This document shows, piece after piece, positions 1 to 15,000 of a DNA stretch of 64,000 nucleotides. How positions within the stretch are numbered: position 1 is the stretch's first letter; every line of letters starts with the position of its first letter. The notes below the pieces were generated by a model. The model did not search any database. It was not told the origin of the DNA and worked only from the letters and a program-made list of their open reading frames with translations. The DNA is from Glandiceps talaboti (Eukaryota > Hemichordata > Enteropneusta > Spengelidae): the NCBI RefSeq assembly GCF_964340395.1, contig NC_135566.1, positions 4,041,001 through 4,105,000 of the forward strand, in the 5' to 3' direction. Position numbers and translations under genes: made by a program.

Positions 1-35
1 TTGACACATTTAATCAAATACCCTTTGTTCCACAG

Positions 36-3000
36 GTGTTAGCCAAGAAGATGACAGTACTGTACAAGCTAGCAAAAGAGCAGCTTTCCAAACAACATCA
101 TTATGATTTTGGTTTACGTGCTCTCAAATCTGTACTTGTCATGGCTGGTGAACTCAAGAGAGGTGCTTCTGAACTGCCAGAGGTTTGTAGTCATAATGTC
201 CAACATTTTACAGCTCAAAACTTCTCATAGTCCTAAGGGTCAGCAAAACTGAGCTTATTTCAGTTTGTATTGGAAATCGTTAGTTGTCAAATTTTGGTGT
301 TCTGGTATTTCTCACAGGAATCAAGTTCTCATAATTTAGATCCCATTATATTTTATATTCACAAGCTTTAACTAATACAATATTGATTTGCCAAGTTATA
401 TATCGTACCTGACTCTGAGAAAGATTAAAGATTTAAACAAAACAAAAGTCAATGTGTTTTGGTATTACTTGAAACTTATCATGCTTAGGTATGTATATTA
501 CATTTCTCATTGAATGCCATAGTCCATGGACGTATCACATCAAACAATAACAACTTTCTTCCAAAACTTCTAAGTTTTCTAACTGTCATAAAAACTAATT
601 GAATATCTTTGTCATGTATTCCAGGATGTTGTGTTGATGAGAGCTCTTCGTGATATGAATCAACCCAAGTTTGTCTTTGAAGATGTACCACTCTTCTTGG
701 GTCTCATCGCTGATCTGTTCCCTGGTCTGGATGTACCACGTGTACGCTATCCTAACTTCAACGATGCTGTTGAACAAGTGCTGGTAGACAATAGTTATCT
801 CATGCTGCCACAACAGGTCAGTTTTTACTTAGTTTCCCCTTTTGTTTTTTTATGGTGCATTTTTGGCAAATGTCAATATCACCTACAAACATTCAAAATG
901 CAGGACTATGAAAAAATGGAAATTATTTTCAAATGTGTGTAGCAACAGGTAAAATTTATGAATATAAACACTGAAATTTTGGTAAGACTTGGAGAAGTTC
1001 ATTACTTGCAGGAATGAAAATATTTGTATCGCATGAATAAAAAATTCATAAAGAATCCAAGCAAAATGCTCAACCACTTTCTCAAAATTTTATTTCTGTT
1101 ATTGCTAAGTATTGTGTTAGTAAGTTTCTTATTTGTCCAATATCAATGCTTTTCAGAATTGTATTACTTGCTAGTGTACAATTCTTTTTCGTTGTTACTC
1201 TGCATCACTGGAGAGGCTGTAATGGGAATAAAAATAAAATGTGATCTGTTCCTGTTTGTTCCTTGAAGGTTGACAAAGTTGTGCAGTTGTATGAGACCAT
1301 GTTGACCAGACATACCACTATGGTAGTGGGTCCTACTGGTGGTGGAAAGTCAGTGGTTATCAATACTTTATGCCAAGCACAAACAAGGTAGGTACTCATC
1401 CCATGTCTATGACAAAAAATAAACTTTAGAGAGTACATTGACATGTATACTCTTGTTGTATCATATAGTCTAAAGACTGATAGTTTTATGCTATAGATAA
1501 GTTTGTATTAGAATTAAAATTTAGGTGAGGGAAAGCAGTTGTCTGGAAATCTGGAAATAGTTTGTCCAGATTAAAAGACTGGTCTTATGGTTATCTTTGT
1601 GGTTCCACTTAAGATAACATTAATCGAGACCCTGGGATTGAAACCCTAGCCTGTAACATAAAAATCAGAATAATAGATATACATGGCTTTCTTACCTTTT
1701 ATGAATGTCCTTGTTTTTGGTGTGTGTGAGAGAAAGGTAATATTATGTATTTGTAATGTATACATTTTCTGTTGTGTGGCATGAGCTGGGTGTAGTGAAC
1801 TGTGATGAATATAATATTACTATATTTTCACTTAAATAGGCTTTTATAGAATCTTGGTAACCGAAGTGGAAATCTGGTCAAATGTAAGGTGTCACTAACA
1901 TATTCACTCAATACTCAATGACATACTTATTATTTGGGCGAGGAGTGCAGCAGAGTGTTTGAAACTTTGCTTTCTTAATATTAATATTAAACCACAAAAT
2001 ACAACTTCAAATCAAAAAGTATATATCTAAGCAATAGATTATAAATAACTTGTGTCTTGTTTCTTACAGGCTTGGACTCACCACCAAGTTGTTTATCCTG
2101 AATCCTAAGGCCATGTCTGTCATAGAACTGTACGGTATACTAGATCCAAACACCCGTGATTGGACGGATGGTCTGCTGTCTAATATTTTCCGAGACATCA
2201 ACAGACCAACTGATAAAAATGAGAGGAAGTACATCCTGTTTGATGGAGATGTAGATGCATTGTGGGTAGAAAACATGAACTCTGTCATGGACGACAACAA
2301 ACTATTAACACTAGCTAATGGTGAACGTATCCGTCTACAAAAACATTGTGCATTGCTCTTTGAGGTAAGTCTATCGTTGTCATATCATTGAGCCAAAAAA
2401 CTAAAAATACTGAATTTATAAAGTGGTACACAGTCTGTAACTGAAACCAGATTTTCAACTGGAGTCATTTGACAAGTTTTAAAATATGCTATGCACTCTT
2501 AGCCTTAGCCTGAAATTTGTGTAGAAGTAAATGTGAGTCAATACAGTGTGTTAGCGGTTAGTTGTAAAGAAAGAGGTTTCAAAACTGAAATTGGTGTTTT
2601 TCATATTTTTTGGTAACCAAAAAATTACATCACAATGTCATTTTTTTAACGGATGAATTCCTGCTGAGAGCTTTACATATAACTGAATATTATTCATCAT
2701 ATTCATTGACAAGTAGTTGAGATAAACATATTTTTTTTCAACATGAAACTAAAGTGATTGAATACCACAAAGTTACAGACTGTGTCCCTTTAATGGTTGC
2801 TAGTTTTAAAGTCATAACATTTTTCAAATTGTGCTTACATCACCATGACATTTTTTTTCTCATTATCAAACCAGGTTGGTGATCTCCAATATGCATCACC
2901 AGCTACAGTGTCCAGATGTGGTATGGTGTATGTTGACCCTAAGAACTTGGGTTACCTACCCTACTGGGAGAAATGGGTGAATGCTAGACAGAACAAAGAA

Positions 3001-6000
3001 GAACAAACAGATTTAAAACGTCTGTTTGACAAATACGTACCACCTTGTATTGATATGATTATAGAGGGTATTGTAGATGGAAGGCAAGGTCAGAAGATGA
3101 AGACTATTATCCCCCTGACCAATCTCAATCTGGTAAGTTCTAAATCAAACATTTAATATACCATAATTGCTAAAAGGTTACCTCTGTAAGTATTATGTCA
3201 GATACTAGTAATTTAAACAATTATTACAAATGTACCAGTGATAACTTTCATTGACACACATGCATTCTAATGGTATTCACATTGCAGTGTTATTGTACAT
3301 ATGTATATAAATGAGCATGCAAGCATTCCCTGTGAACAAAACTAAGTGAATGCATAGTGGTATTGCTTTGACAAAATTACTCTTTCAGATAAACATTATA
3401 TTGAACCTACTGATGCTTGACTGCCAGTATGACTGCTTTAATACCAGTAGGTGTTTGCACTCATGCTTGGAGTGTTTTCTGCTGCACTTTCAGTCACTTT
3501 CACCATAAAAGTGTAGCTGAAGAGAACACTGCAAACATTCATGCAAATACTCCAGGTACACCACACTAGCACTCACGTATTGCACATTTCTGTCATATCT
3601 CCTCACTGACCTACCTTCAGAGCTCATTAGTTAAGTATAATCTTTGTTACTTTCAGGTAACTCAACTATGTTACATGTTAGATTCACTACTGACAAGAGA
3701 TATGGGAGAACCTGATGAACTGGAATGCTTCTTCCTCCAAGCCCTCTACTGGTCAGTTGGAGCAGGTCTCCTAGAAGATGGCCGTATCAAGTTTGATGGT
3801 TTTGTCAAATATTTGGCTTCCATGTCTGCCAAGCAAGATGATGAGAAAGACCTGGCAGGACCAGGAGAAATACCCAGCAATCAACCCACTTTATATGAGT
3901 ATTACTTTGATCCAGAGGTTTCAAAGTGGAAACAATGGGTGTCACTGGTACCTAAGTACACTCATGATGCGGAGAAAAAGTTCAATGAAATCTTGGTTCC
4001 TACTGTGGACACTGTTAGAAATACATGGTTACTAGAACAACAGATGAGAATCAGGAGACCCGTACTGTTTGTTGGTGATACGGGTACGTCAAAGACGGCT
4101 ACTATCCTGGACTTCCTTAGGAAAATGGACCAGGAGTCTCATGTAAGTCATGTTGTATTCATACCTTACATGATAGATTGTAGGAAAGGAAAATAAAAGT
4201 TGGTTAGAGAATTTACACATGTTGATTTTTACACATGTAATATGACCCTTTCACATTTATTACTTGTTTATCAATGTATATTTTAATGGAACATATTGCC
4301 TGAGTGTGAGAATGGAAAAATATCTGCCATTATTTCACAAGTGTTATGTTTTATACATTCACCTTTTTTATTTCTATCTTGACCAATGTGTGAAGACATG
4401 CCATCACTATGTACCTTACAGACTATGATCTGCTCAACCAGGTCCCATTTTATCATTGGGTCGATTGTATAGGATTGTTTTATGAATTTACCACACCACT
4501 CCATACTAATCAACTTTGTATTTCATATTCTTTATTACAGCTGATCTTAAACATCAACTTCTCTTCCCGTACCTCCTCCATGGATGTCCAACGTAATTTA
4601 GAAGCCAATGTTGAGAAGAGAACCAAGGATACATTTGGCCCTCCACCAGGCAAAAGATTGATTGTATTCATTGATGATATGAACATGCCACAGGTAGGGA
4701 AATCAATAGTGTCATTTACCATACACAGTGTGAATAATTGTAGTTACTGTAGTCTAGATGCTATCCATGACATTGAATCTCAAGATCTCATTTCACATCC
4801 AGCTCCTGTATGGCACTGAATGAAATACCATGACATAGGAACATTTGCAGACATTATTTTCAATCAAAAAGACTTATATTGGCATCTGTAAATTGAACAG
4901 TTGATAGTGCCAGAAATTTCAACAGCAATATTTTTTCAATAGTCAGAAGATGTCAACTTTTTATGTAACACAAAATGTGATATGCATATTTTTGGAATGA
5001 ATTTATAAAGGTTATAATGCACACAAGCAGTTCAAATTTTTTTCACCATTGAGCTCTTCAATCTGTCTTAATGGACAATCCTCATCAGAATGACAAATAC
5101 CATAGTTTCAGAATGCATTCAAAATTTCAGGTTTTGGTAACGAAACTACACATACCTGATGAAATGAATCCAACAAACTGAAAGATGTAAGTGTGTCTGT
5201 TTTGATTGTCTTCCACAGGTTGACCAGTATGGTACACAGCAGCCTATTGCATTACTCAAACTACTCCTAGAAAAAGGTGGCATGTACGACAGAGGAAAGG
5301 ATTTAACTTTCAAAAACATTAAGGACATTGGATACTTGGCTTCCATGGGTAAACCAGGTGGTGGTCGTAATGAGGTGGACCCTCGTTTCATCTCCCTCTT
5401 CACTGTCTTCAATATCACATTCCCTTCAGAAGAATCTCTAAAACACATCTATGAGTCCATCCTCAAAGGTCACACTCAACCATTTTCTGAGCCTATACAA
5501 AATGTTGCTGAAAAGATTATCCAATGTACACTGGAGCTGTACAATCGTATTTTAGCTGAGATGCCGCCAACACCGTCCAAATTTCATTACATCTTCAACT
5601 TGCGTGATCTGTCCCGTGTGAGTCAAGGCTTGTTGTTAACAACCCCGGACCGTTTTGAAAATGTGCAAGGATTTGTGCGTGTCTGGAGAAATGAATGCTT
5701 ACGTGTCTTCTACGACAGGCTTATAAATGATGATGATAAAGACCTAGTTGCAGTAAGTATGCTTGCATTTCTTTCTCTAAACTTTTCAGTACAGTGTTCC
5801 AAAACTCAAGCCCATGTGTATACTGCACATCCAAAAATGGTAGCCTCCTGCATTACATAGCCACTTTGACCACTTTAAATTATTTGTCCGATATGAAGTT
5901 ATAAGATTTTGTAAACACCAAACCCCCCCCCCCCCCAATTCCCTTCACTAATCAGTGTTTTACAGTTACAGTATGGAGGGGGAGGACATGGAAATGGTGG

Positions 6001-9000
6001 GAGGGGTGAATTCTAGAACTTTGGTAGATTTACAGAGGTCTTTCATGTATTGATTGTTAGCTTGTGCATTACAGCGAGTTTTGACCAATTTTCAGTTCAA
6101 TCAGTTTATTCTGGAATACTGTTGTTACATCTTTCCAATAGTAATAGTGTGTTGTGACATAGAAATAGAAGTACATGGACGTTACTTAAAGGAATCTTAA
6201 ATGCTAATTCATAGATGGAATAGATAACCATAATATTACAACTAAAAAGTTTAGACTTCAAACAAAATAAAAACTTACTCTTGTCACTAGAGGGAACACT
6301 TTATTGGAAAGCTGTAACTCATGCATTCCACCTTGACATTTTTCTGCTGTTCTTTGTCTGTATTTGATTTTATTTCCAGGTAAACCTCGATGATCCATAT
6401 TTCATTAAATGTTCTTGTTTTCATATTTTTAGCTTGTAACATTTTGAATGCAGTGTATTTTATATTGAATATTTTATTTATTTTTCAGAGTGAATGACTT
6501 TAATTTTGTATCTGATTGATTTCTTTTTAGTAGAAACACATACAGCACAGACTCATAGTGATAATTCACTTTGTTTGTTTTTCTTTGTTGTGTAAGTTTG
6601 ATGCATGTCAGTATTAAATACATTCATGAACAAATATTAATAATTTTTGTAAAATTCCTACCAAAATGCAGAATGACACTGAGCCCACATCTAGGGTGAG
6701 TGATAGTTTAAACTCAACCAAGTATAGTTAACGTTCTACATGATTTGATTTCCTGCCTCCAACACCAGGAAGAATTCATACTTCCATCCTTGCACCCTTC
6801 CTGCCATCCTTGAAAAATTATTATATCACTCACAAAAAAAGAAATTGGAAAGGTAGTTAAAGCCATAGAAATCGAAGGCAAATTATAGGTTACAACAAAA
6901 TGACAGGAAATCTAATTTGATTGAAATTTTTTCAAGGTAATGCTGAACACATTCCAGGAAATCAGGAAAGAAAACTACAATTGTCAAATAAATCAATCCA
7001 TTACTCTAAAAATATAATTATCTATGACATTGTACATTTAGAAAAAGTGAGTCAAGTTAATTAGTATGTGGAATTATCCTCTGGGACTAAAAAAATAAAG
7101 TGAATCATTTACCTACCATAAATAAATAACAATAAACACATTTATATGATATATTCCTTTTCAGGATAAACAAGTTGACATCATCAGGGTGAGAAATAGC
7201 AACAACAACAACAACAACAACAAATAAACAAACAAAACAACTTTAGCAACATTTTCATAGTATTTAACCTGTGAGCATTCATCCATCCACTGATATTTCT
7301 TTTGGAAACAAAATCAATCTGTGTGCAGTGGGACCACATTCATACTCTTTTTTTTTAAATTAAATTTATTTTTTCATCAAAATTTTGATAATTATGAGAT
7401 TGAAATCAATCCAAAGCATGATTTATTGTATTTTTCAATTGTATGTACAAGCATGGTCTCTTTCTGAATATGCTTCAATTTTTTTTTAAATTCATTGTTG
7501 ATTAATTTGTTACATCAGTGTGCATTCTTTTTTAAATGTGTAAAATCAATTACTCTGTTCATGATAGATCTTAATATTGATATTTGAAATTTGTTATTAA
7601 TACTTGTAAAATAATATTCAGGACAAAATCAAGTTGGAGGTGAGTCTGATGTCTGAAAACTGTTTGCACTTGATGTTGATTTTTGTATATTTTATTTATT
7701 TAGCATTGACCTTGTGAATGGTTCTAACAGACTGAAGATCTTCAAGTGTTTGTGAAAATTTGAACAAAGTCCTTTATAGAAAACTAAAAAGGAATCATGT
7801 ATACTTTTTATAGTAAGGCCAAATTCTCTGTATCCATAGAGTTATTGTACATCATACCAGCCATTTTCAGTCGAAATTCTGAGATATTAAAGACTCCAGT
7901 AGCTATTTTTCCAGAAGTGGTGACCATTGACCCCAAAATATGATGAATAATCTGTTTATTGCCCATGAACTTGAGAAGAATGATATTGAAAATTGCATGG
8001 GAAAGTCACAGCAAACTCTTCAGTCATACAAAATGGTGCAACAACTGTCAATCAGAGTGTCATTTATTGTTTATATTTTGTATGTAACCCCTAAATCCTT
8101 CCATTGTTTGCACAGTATCCACCAGTGACCCAACACACCAGTTTATGAGAATACAAGTTTGTATTATGATTATTATTTTGAATTTCAGATTTTGAATATT
8201 AATTTGAATGTTCATCACCTGTTACTATATATGTATGCCAGGACACTTCATAACAAACTTGTTGTAATAAATAATTTTTTCCATATCCAGTTTTCATAAT
8301 AATGAAATATTTACACTTTTTAGAAATGTAATTTTTGGTAGACATCACAAAGTGTTTGTCTGTATAGAATCATGACATAGTTTGTTATAAAGCGTTGCTG
8401 TATACATTGCTTCATGTTGCCATGGTGTACCATCCTTGGCTCCATTTCTTTTATCAATACCCTAGTGCTGTGTTTTTGTGAAGATGCATATTTTCAATTT
8501 CAGGTTTTCCTATGTGAGCATTAGGATGGAACAAACATCTCAACAACTACTTATTAAACATGTATTTCTTCACCCCAGTCCTAGTTTGTAGGTGAAAATA
8601 GATAGCCAAATGTATCGTCACATTGCAGTGTAAGTACGTTTTATATATGATGAACTCACAAATCTTGGAGAGATGCTTGGGAGCAAGCTGCCATACTGGA
8701 AGTTGATGACAACCCTTCAAATATACATACAGAAATAAGAAGGTCGTAAGTCATAACACGAAGTTTCAGGCTTTGTTAAGATCATTAAATAAAAGCTGTA
8801 TGCATTTTTGTTTTCTTCCAATGTAGAGTTTCATGAAGTCTATTGTAGAGGAGCATTTCAAGGAATACCAGGAGAGTGCACTGAGAGACCCAGTTCTGTT
8901 TGGTGATTATCGTAGTGCTTTGGATGAGGGTGAAGTTAGATTGTATGAAGATATACAGGATTATGATGCTGCTAAGGCATTGTTCCAGGAAGTGAGTATA

Positions 9001-12000
9001 TACATGTATTAGGTGATATATGGAGATAGGTGACTGCTAAGTATGTGTAGTCTAGGTGTAATTCAAGGTAGAAAAATAGATAGATTGATTGCTGAAAAGG
9101 TAGATGGATAAATGGGTGTGGGATGGACGATGGAGGGACAGAAGGATGAGTGATGATCACTTGGGATCTGGAGGGAGGAGGGATGGAGGGACAGGACAAG
9201 TGGGTGGGTGGATGAAGGGAGGGAAGGACAGATGGATGGACAGATGGACAATTGATTAGATAGGTGGATAGATTTATGGCTGAATGGAGAAAGGATAGGA
9301 TGGATTGGTGTACAGATGAACGGAGGAAAGAAGGGATCCAGACTTACTGTTATGGCAGTATGCATAAAAGATTGGGGTGTGTATTTAAAACTTCAATAAA
9401 ACAGCATACATGCAGTATTTTGTTTCATTTCAGTGATGTTGAGAGAGAGTATCGTAAGAAGTAAACTATCAATACCAAATAATTCATACAATGACATATT
9501 AGTGCATTAAAATGTTGTCTTATCCTTCTTGTCATATTTTGATCTGTTATAGATTTTAGAAGAATACAATGACAACCATACTGCAATGAATCTAGTGTTG
9601 TTTGATGATGCCTTGGAACATCTAACCAGAGTCCATAGAGTTATACGTATGGACCAAGGCCATGCACTTCTTGTTGGAGTAGGTAAGTATCTAAGCAATG
9701 CCATGGTATCAAACTTTCACTGGTCAACTGATACAACCCGTAAAAACACACCAGTGCATTTACATGAATGAAGTGAGCTAAGGAAAGACTTCAGGCAATG
9801 ACAAAATTAGGTAAAAACAATAATACAACTGAGAAAATAACAAACATCAAGTGCCTCTGGTGTAGGTTCAGGCAAAGCTTTTATCAGTTTGTCTATATCT
9901 TTGGAAGTTATAAAGTAAAACTAGACTCAAATTCCATTGTTATAACATCTAGCATTCTATCAATCAATACACAGAGTTATAGGATCCTGCCCTCTGTGGT
10001 GTTTACGCTTTGATAAGTTATCAACACTAATTACGTTATATGTCTTTTCATGAAACTTGTAGTTCGTGTGTACCACAAGCAAATGCAATGGTGTTTTTTG
10101 TGAGTTGTAAAAGTTATTGTAAGTTTCTAGTCAATTGTGTGTGTTACATGTATACAGCCTAGATGATAGATAGGTTATAGTTAAACGTTATAGTTGTACA
10201 TGGCTTCAAAGTCGTCATTAGAATACCAGTGTTCCAATTGTATCTGAACCATACCAATAGTATCGAGCGGCTAGACTCGATTAGTTTTCTCAAAACTACT
10301 TTCTAGTCTCTCTCACCCACAACTTTAATCGTTTTCTTTTTATGATGTTAATGTTTACTTCTTATTTGTATGTTATTTTGCATTCAAGTGATGTCATATG
10401 GTCAATGTCATTTATCATAACATTGAATTCAGTATTTTCTCATTGCTCATTTCCTTCCTCAAAGTGTTTCCTCCAAGCCAATTAGATGTGCCACAGATGC
10501 ACAACAATATCTTATGACCCACCAAAATATGGCATTGGCCTTTCCTTGACTTTTGGGGTACTAGTGTCTACAAAAAATACAAGGTCCAAACTTCCAAAAC
10601 AGCAAATCAGATAATTAGATGTTATTCCCCAATATTTTTTCTTCATTCAGCCAAAGTAAATACAAGTGACCTAAGGACCCTAAGGTCACGAGTATTTTCC
10701 AGCTGAATGAACAAATATATTTGAGAATAATAAAAATATAATTATACCAGGCTAGTAATATTAAAGAAAATCGGGGAAAGTAATGGCAATTTTGAATGTT
10801 TTGACTCCTACCCAGTGACACAGACGCATGTTTTTGTGACATAAATGTGTGTTGTTGTGACATAGATGCATGTTGTCATGACGTAAACAACCAGAGTATA
10901 TATTCCATATTTTGTGTTGAACCTGGCTTGTGCATGGTATAAATATAATTACAATTATTACAACAGCCAGCTGTGTACTCTTAACTTTCCCACCATTCCT
11001 TCAATATGATCGTGTTCTCTTCCTGTCTCTATAAGTGCTAGTCAAAGTGTCCTCAGACAAAGGAAAACACTAGTTGTTTGTCAAAATGAGATGAATGGGA
11101 TTTTCCCGACTATCACCACATAGTATAAGGGGTAGGGGGTACAATAGCTTGATGTGTCGCAAGAAATTGTTGTGTGTCAGTGATGCATTAAATTGGCTCA
11201 AAGGGTACAGTGCTTACCACCTAATAAGGTACAGGGAAATACCACACTTTCATGTGTCACAAGAAATTGCTGTATGTCAGTGGCACATCAATTTGGCTTT
11301 AATAATAGACTCAATTGGCATGTGGATGAAGATGTTGTGCTACAGTGCCATCGGCACTATTTTTTTATTAGCCCTAACTGGTAGTCGTAAGCAAGATATA
11401 ACAATGTTCTTCAAATTTTACCCTATTAATATCATAATTCTGTCTTTCCTCCTAGGTGGTAGTGGTAAGCAGAGTTTAACAAAACTAGCAGCTTTCACTG
11501 CTGGTTGTGGAGTCTTTGAAATCACCCTGAGTCGAGGCTATGATGAGAACAGTTTTAGAGAAGATCTGAAGATTCTGTACAACAAACTGGGTCTTGAAAG
11601 AAAGAAGATGGTATTCCTGTTCACAGATGCACATGTTGCACAAGAAGGTATGTGAGTCTGAGTGAGAAGATGAAAAAGACAGCCTCACCCCCCCCACCCC
11701 CCCACCCCCCTTCACTTATGTTTGTATTATCAAAACTGTAATGAACACCTGTACAATTTTATACACTGTCTGACACACTGGTAATTTACTACAGTACACA
11801 TATACACTCAGATTGTTGTGTTTGCAATTACACCTGAAGTATTATAAAAGTCCCAGGTTTCAATCCCAGGTTCTCACAGTAGTTTTATCTTATCAGTGGA
11901 ACCATAAAGAATACATTGTATCATTTTTACCTTCTGAACCAACTGTTTCTATAGCTCAGCCAGACAACTGTTTTTCACACCGAAATTTTAATCCCAATTT

Positions 12001-15000
12001 GAACTGGGCCTTTGATAACAAAATGACATCTGTGGTAATAGCATACTAAGCTTGCAAACTTGGCAATAACACATGATATATCATTAGAACTACAAGATGA
12101 CGTGATCCCACAGAACAGATATACTTGTAATAAAATGAGTAACACTGAAGTAAAGCACTTTCTGTATGTGCTACACTCGTTTATAGCACTCATATCAAGT
12201 GTAAAGTAAACTGTTTCATTCGGTTATTTACAAGCCTAGAATGTGGCCTTTGTAACGTGGTCAATAGCAAATGAAACAGTATACTTTTACACTTGATATG
12301 GATGCTATAAACAATTGTCGTATATACAGAAAATGTTTTACTTTGGTGTTATGGGTTTTATATTACACAAAAGTGACATCCGTTATAAACAAAACATATA
12401 CAAGTGATGTACACATTGTACAACTATAAACCCGAACAACAAATTATCATCACAATTAGTCATTCCTCATATTATGTTTTTGTTTTCTCTCTGTTTATGG
12501 TAGGATTTTTGGAGTTGATTAATAACATGCTGACTTCAGGCATGGTACCTGCTTTATATCCTGATGATGAAAAAGAAGCCATAGTTGGACAGGTGGGAAT
12601 TCTTTAAAATGACAACACTGTCAGCTATATTTGGCATAGTTATTAATCATGTGCCTCAATATGTACACGCAATCTTCCCATTGTTTCAGATTGCAACATC
12701 CAAGATATTTACTGAGTCCAAGATATTTACTGAGCAAGTGAGATCAACAGGTGGAATACTTTATTTATTTAAAATTTGCAATATTAAAAAAAAACCATTA
12801 TATTATACAAAAAATTTTTTTTACGTTCCAGCAGTCAATGCTGCTAATCAGACAGTCTTTTGCAGTCTAGAAATTTATATGATCTGAATTTGTTATTTTA
12901 TTTCAATTTTAAAACAATTTTGTCTAACTTTTGTGCAGATTCGTGATGAAGCTGCCAAGGCTGGTGTTGGCCCAGCTAGAGAGAGTATCTGGCAATACTA
13001 TATCACCAAGTGTGCTAACAACCTTCATGTTGTATTGGCTATGTCACCTGTTGGCGATACGCTACGAACACGTTGTCGTAATTTCCCTGGTTTGGTCAAT
13101 AATTGCAGCATTGATTGGTTCATGCCATGGCCACAACAAGCCCTAGAAGCTGTAGCCAATTCTTTCCTTGCCGGTGAAGATGTAAGTAGTACTATGGAAA
13201 TAAACCTATTGATGTACTAAGATAGAATCAAACTAAAACTAGTGTTGTTGCATGTGGTAGATAACACATGTAGGTGATAGTAGTGCCTTCGTTATGTAGA
13301 TAAAATCACCCTGTTTTCGACCTCACTGAGTGCGGTTGAATGTGCCACCGTTTGAGTAAAACTCACTACCAGAAATACCACCCTACTGTGAGTATAAGTA
13401 CATCAACATCCACTGACAGCTTTATATCAATATATTGCAATAATAGTTTTAGTTTGTGTCTGTGTTTGTCGTCAGAATATAAGTGCATTACTTTGTGCTC
13501 TGTGAACTTACTACGCAAACAGCAATAGCTTGGATATTTTGCTAGAACAGATACAAATTGTACACCAATAGGCATTCTCCATCAAAATGTTCAAGCTATT
13601 GTTATTTTTGTACTTTGTTCATCTTTGTTCCTGTTATATCTCAGTAGAATGACTGGTTTAGTTTTCGAATAAGAATTTTGCTTTTCTGAAGTGTTTGTAA
13701 GATATTTTAGTGATCATACTCATCTTGTGATTGTTAGATATGCTTACATACCATGTTGTAAATTATGTGTCATTGTTTTCTCTCCTTAGGTCAAGAGTAT
13801 ACCAGATAAAATCAAACCATTGGTTGTACATAATGTTGTTTATGTTCATCAATCAGTGGGTGACCACAGTAAAAAATTCCAGCAAAAATTACGTCGTAAT
13901 AACTATGTGACACCCAAGAACTACCTAGATTTTATCACCACTTATCTGAGATTATTGGATGTCAAAGATGAGTATATCCTTGGACAGGTAAGTCTTTGAT
14001 GTTTTCTAAAGCCCACATATCAAAGTTCAATTTCCACATGTCAAAGTTCAATCTAATTATGTCAAAGTTCAATTTACACATGTCAAAGTTCAATCTAATT
14101 ATGTCAAAGTTCAATTTCCACATGTCAAAGTTCAAATATGTCAAAGTTCAATTTACACATGTCAAAGTTCAATCTACTTCAAAGTTCAAACTACTTATGT
14201 CAAAGTTCAATCTAATTATGTCAAAGTTCAATTTACACATGTCAAAGTTCAATCTGCTTATGTCAAAGTTCAATCTACTTTTATGTCAAAGTTCAATTTG
14301 CACAGTCATGTCTGTTTGTCAGTGTTCAATCTAAACATTTCAAGTTCAATCTACTTATGTCAAAGTTCAATTTGCACACTCAGTCATGTCAATGTTCGAT
14401 CTAAACATTTCAAGTTCAATTTACATATTACAAAGTTCAATCTACTGATTTCATATCTCAATTACAACTGTAAAAGTTCAATTTACGCATGTCAAAGTTC
14501 TGGTTACTCTGACCTCTGCTTTACCTCAGGAAAGACACAGTGGTCATGGCTTGTATCTCGCCACAGTAGAATAGATTTGTATTTACGCAATATTTTACTT
14601 TGAAATCTGTCCCTGGACCTTGCAACCTGTTAACTTTTTGCTTAAAGAGGAAGGTTTTAGAACTTTTAATGAAAAATTGATACTGAAGAAAGATTTAGTG
14701 ATGTAGTGGAATTTGTAATAATGTGGTCATCTCTTATGATCTGCAGTGTAAACGTCTTGAGAGTGGTATGCAAAAATTGGAGGAGGCAAGTGTACAGCTT
14801 AATGAACTGAATGAAAAACTGGCTGTTCAAAAAGTAGCTGTCACAGAGAAGACCAAGGCCTGTGAGGAACTGCTAGAGGAAATCTCAACACGTACGGCAC
14901 AGGCACAAGAAAAACAGAAAATCGCTGTGGCCAAGGGTCAAGAAATTGAAGTGCAAAGTAAAATCATTGTTGTAGAGAAGGTAAGGCTCTTCCCTCAAAA

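Larger units (their letters stand above)
9553..12592 (+). other. DNAH10: DNAH10 AAA4 module
   Basis: The P-loop GVGGSGKQS is split by the intron between 9682 and 11456. Walker B-like MVFLFTDAH begins at 11608, and the following exon encodes the [12 protein letters not shown] segment. The intron inside the P-loop is about 1.8 kb and carries several dispersed repeats. Confidence 0.9.

Noticed and set aside
8606-8629. Possible fourth microexon (24 nt before GTAAGT)
   Set aside because: The acceptor side has no pyrimidine tract, and neighbouring AGs give lengths that break the frame.
11095-11455. Upstream extension of the exon at 11456
   Set aside because: The P-loop is completed only by splicing from 9682 to 11456; the extension consists of a tandem duplication.
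13996-14334. Frames rich in SKFNLHM on one strand and LNFDMW on the other
   Set aside because: Direct products of the 21-bp minisatellite, whose unit length is divisible by three.
14015-14500. CRISPR-like regular array
   Set aside because: Units are contiguous and diverged with no unique spacers, and the DNA is from an animal genome.
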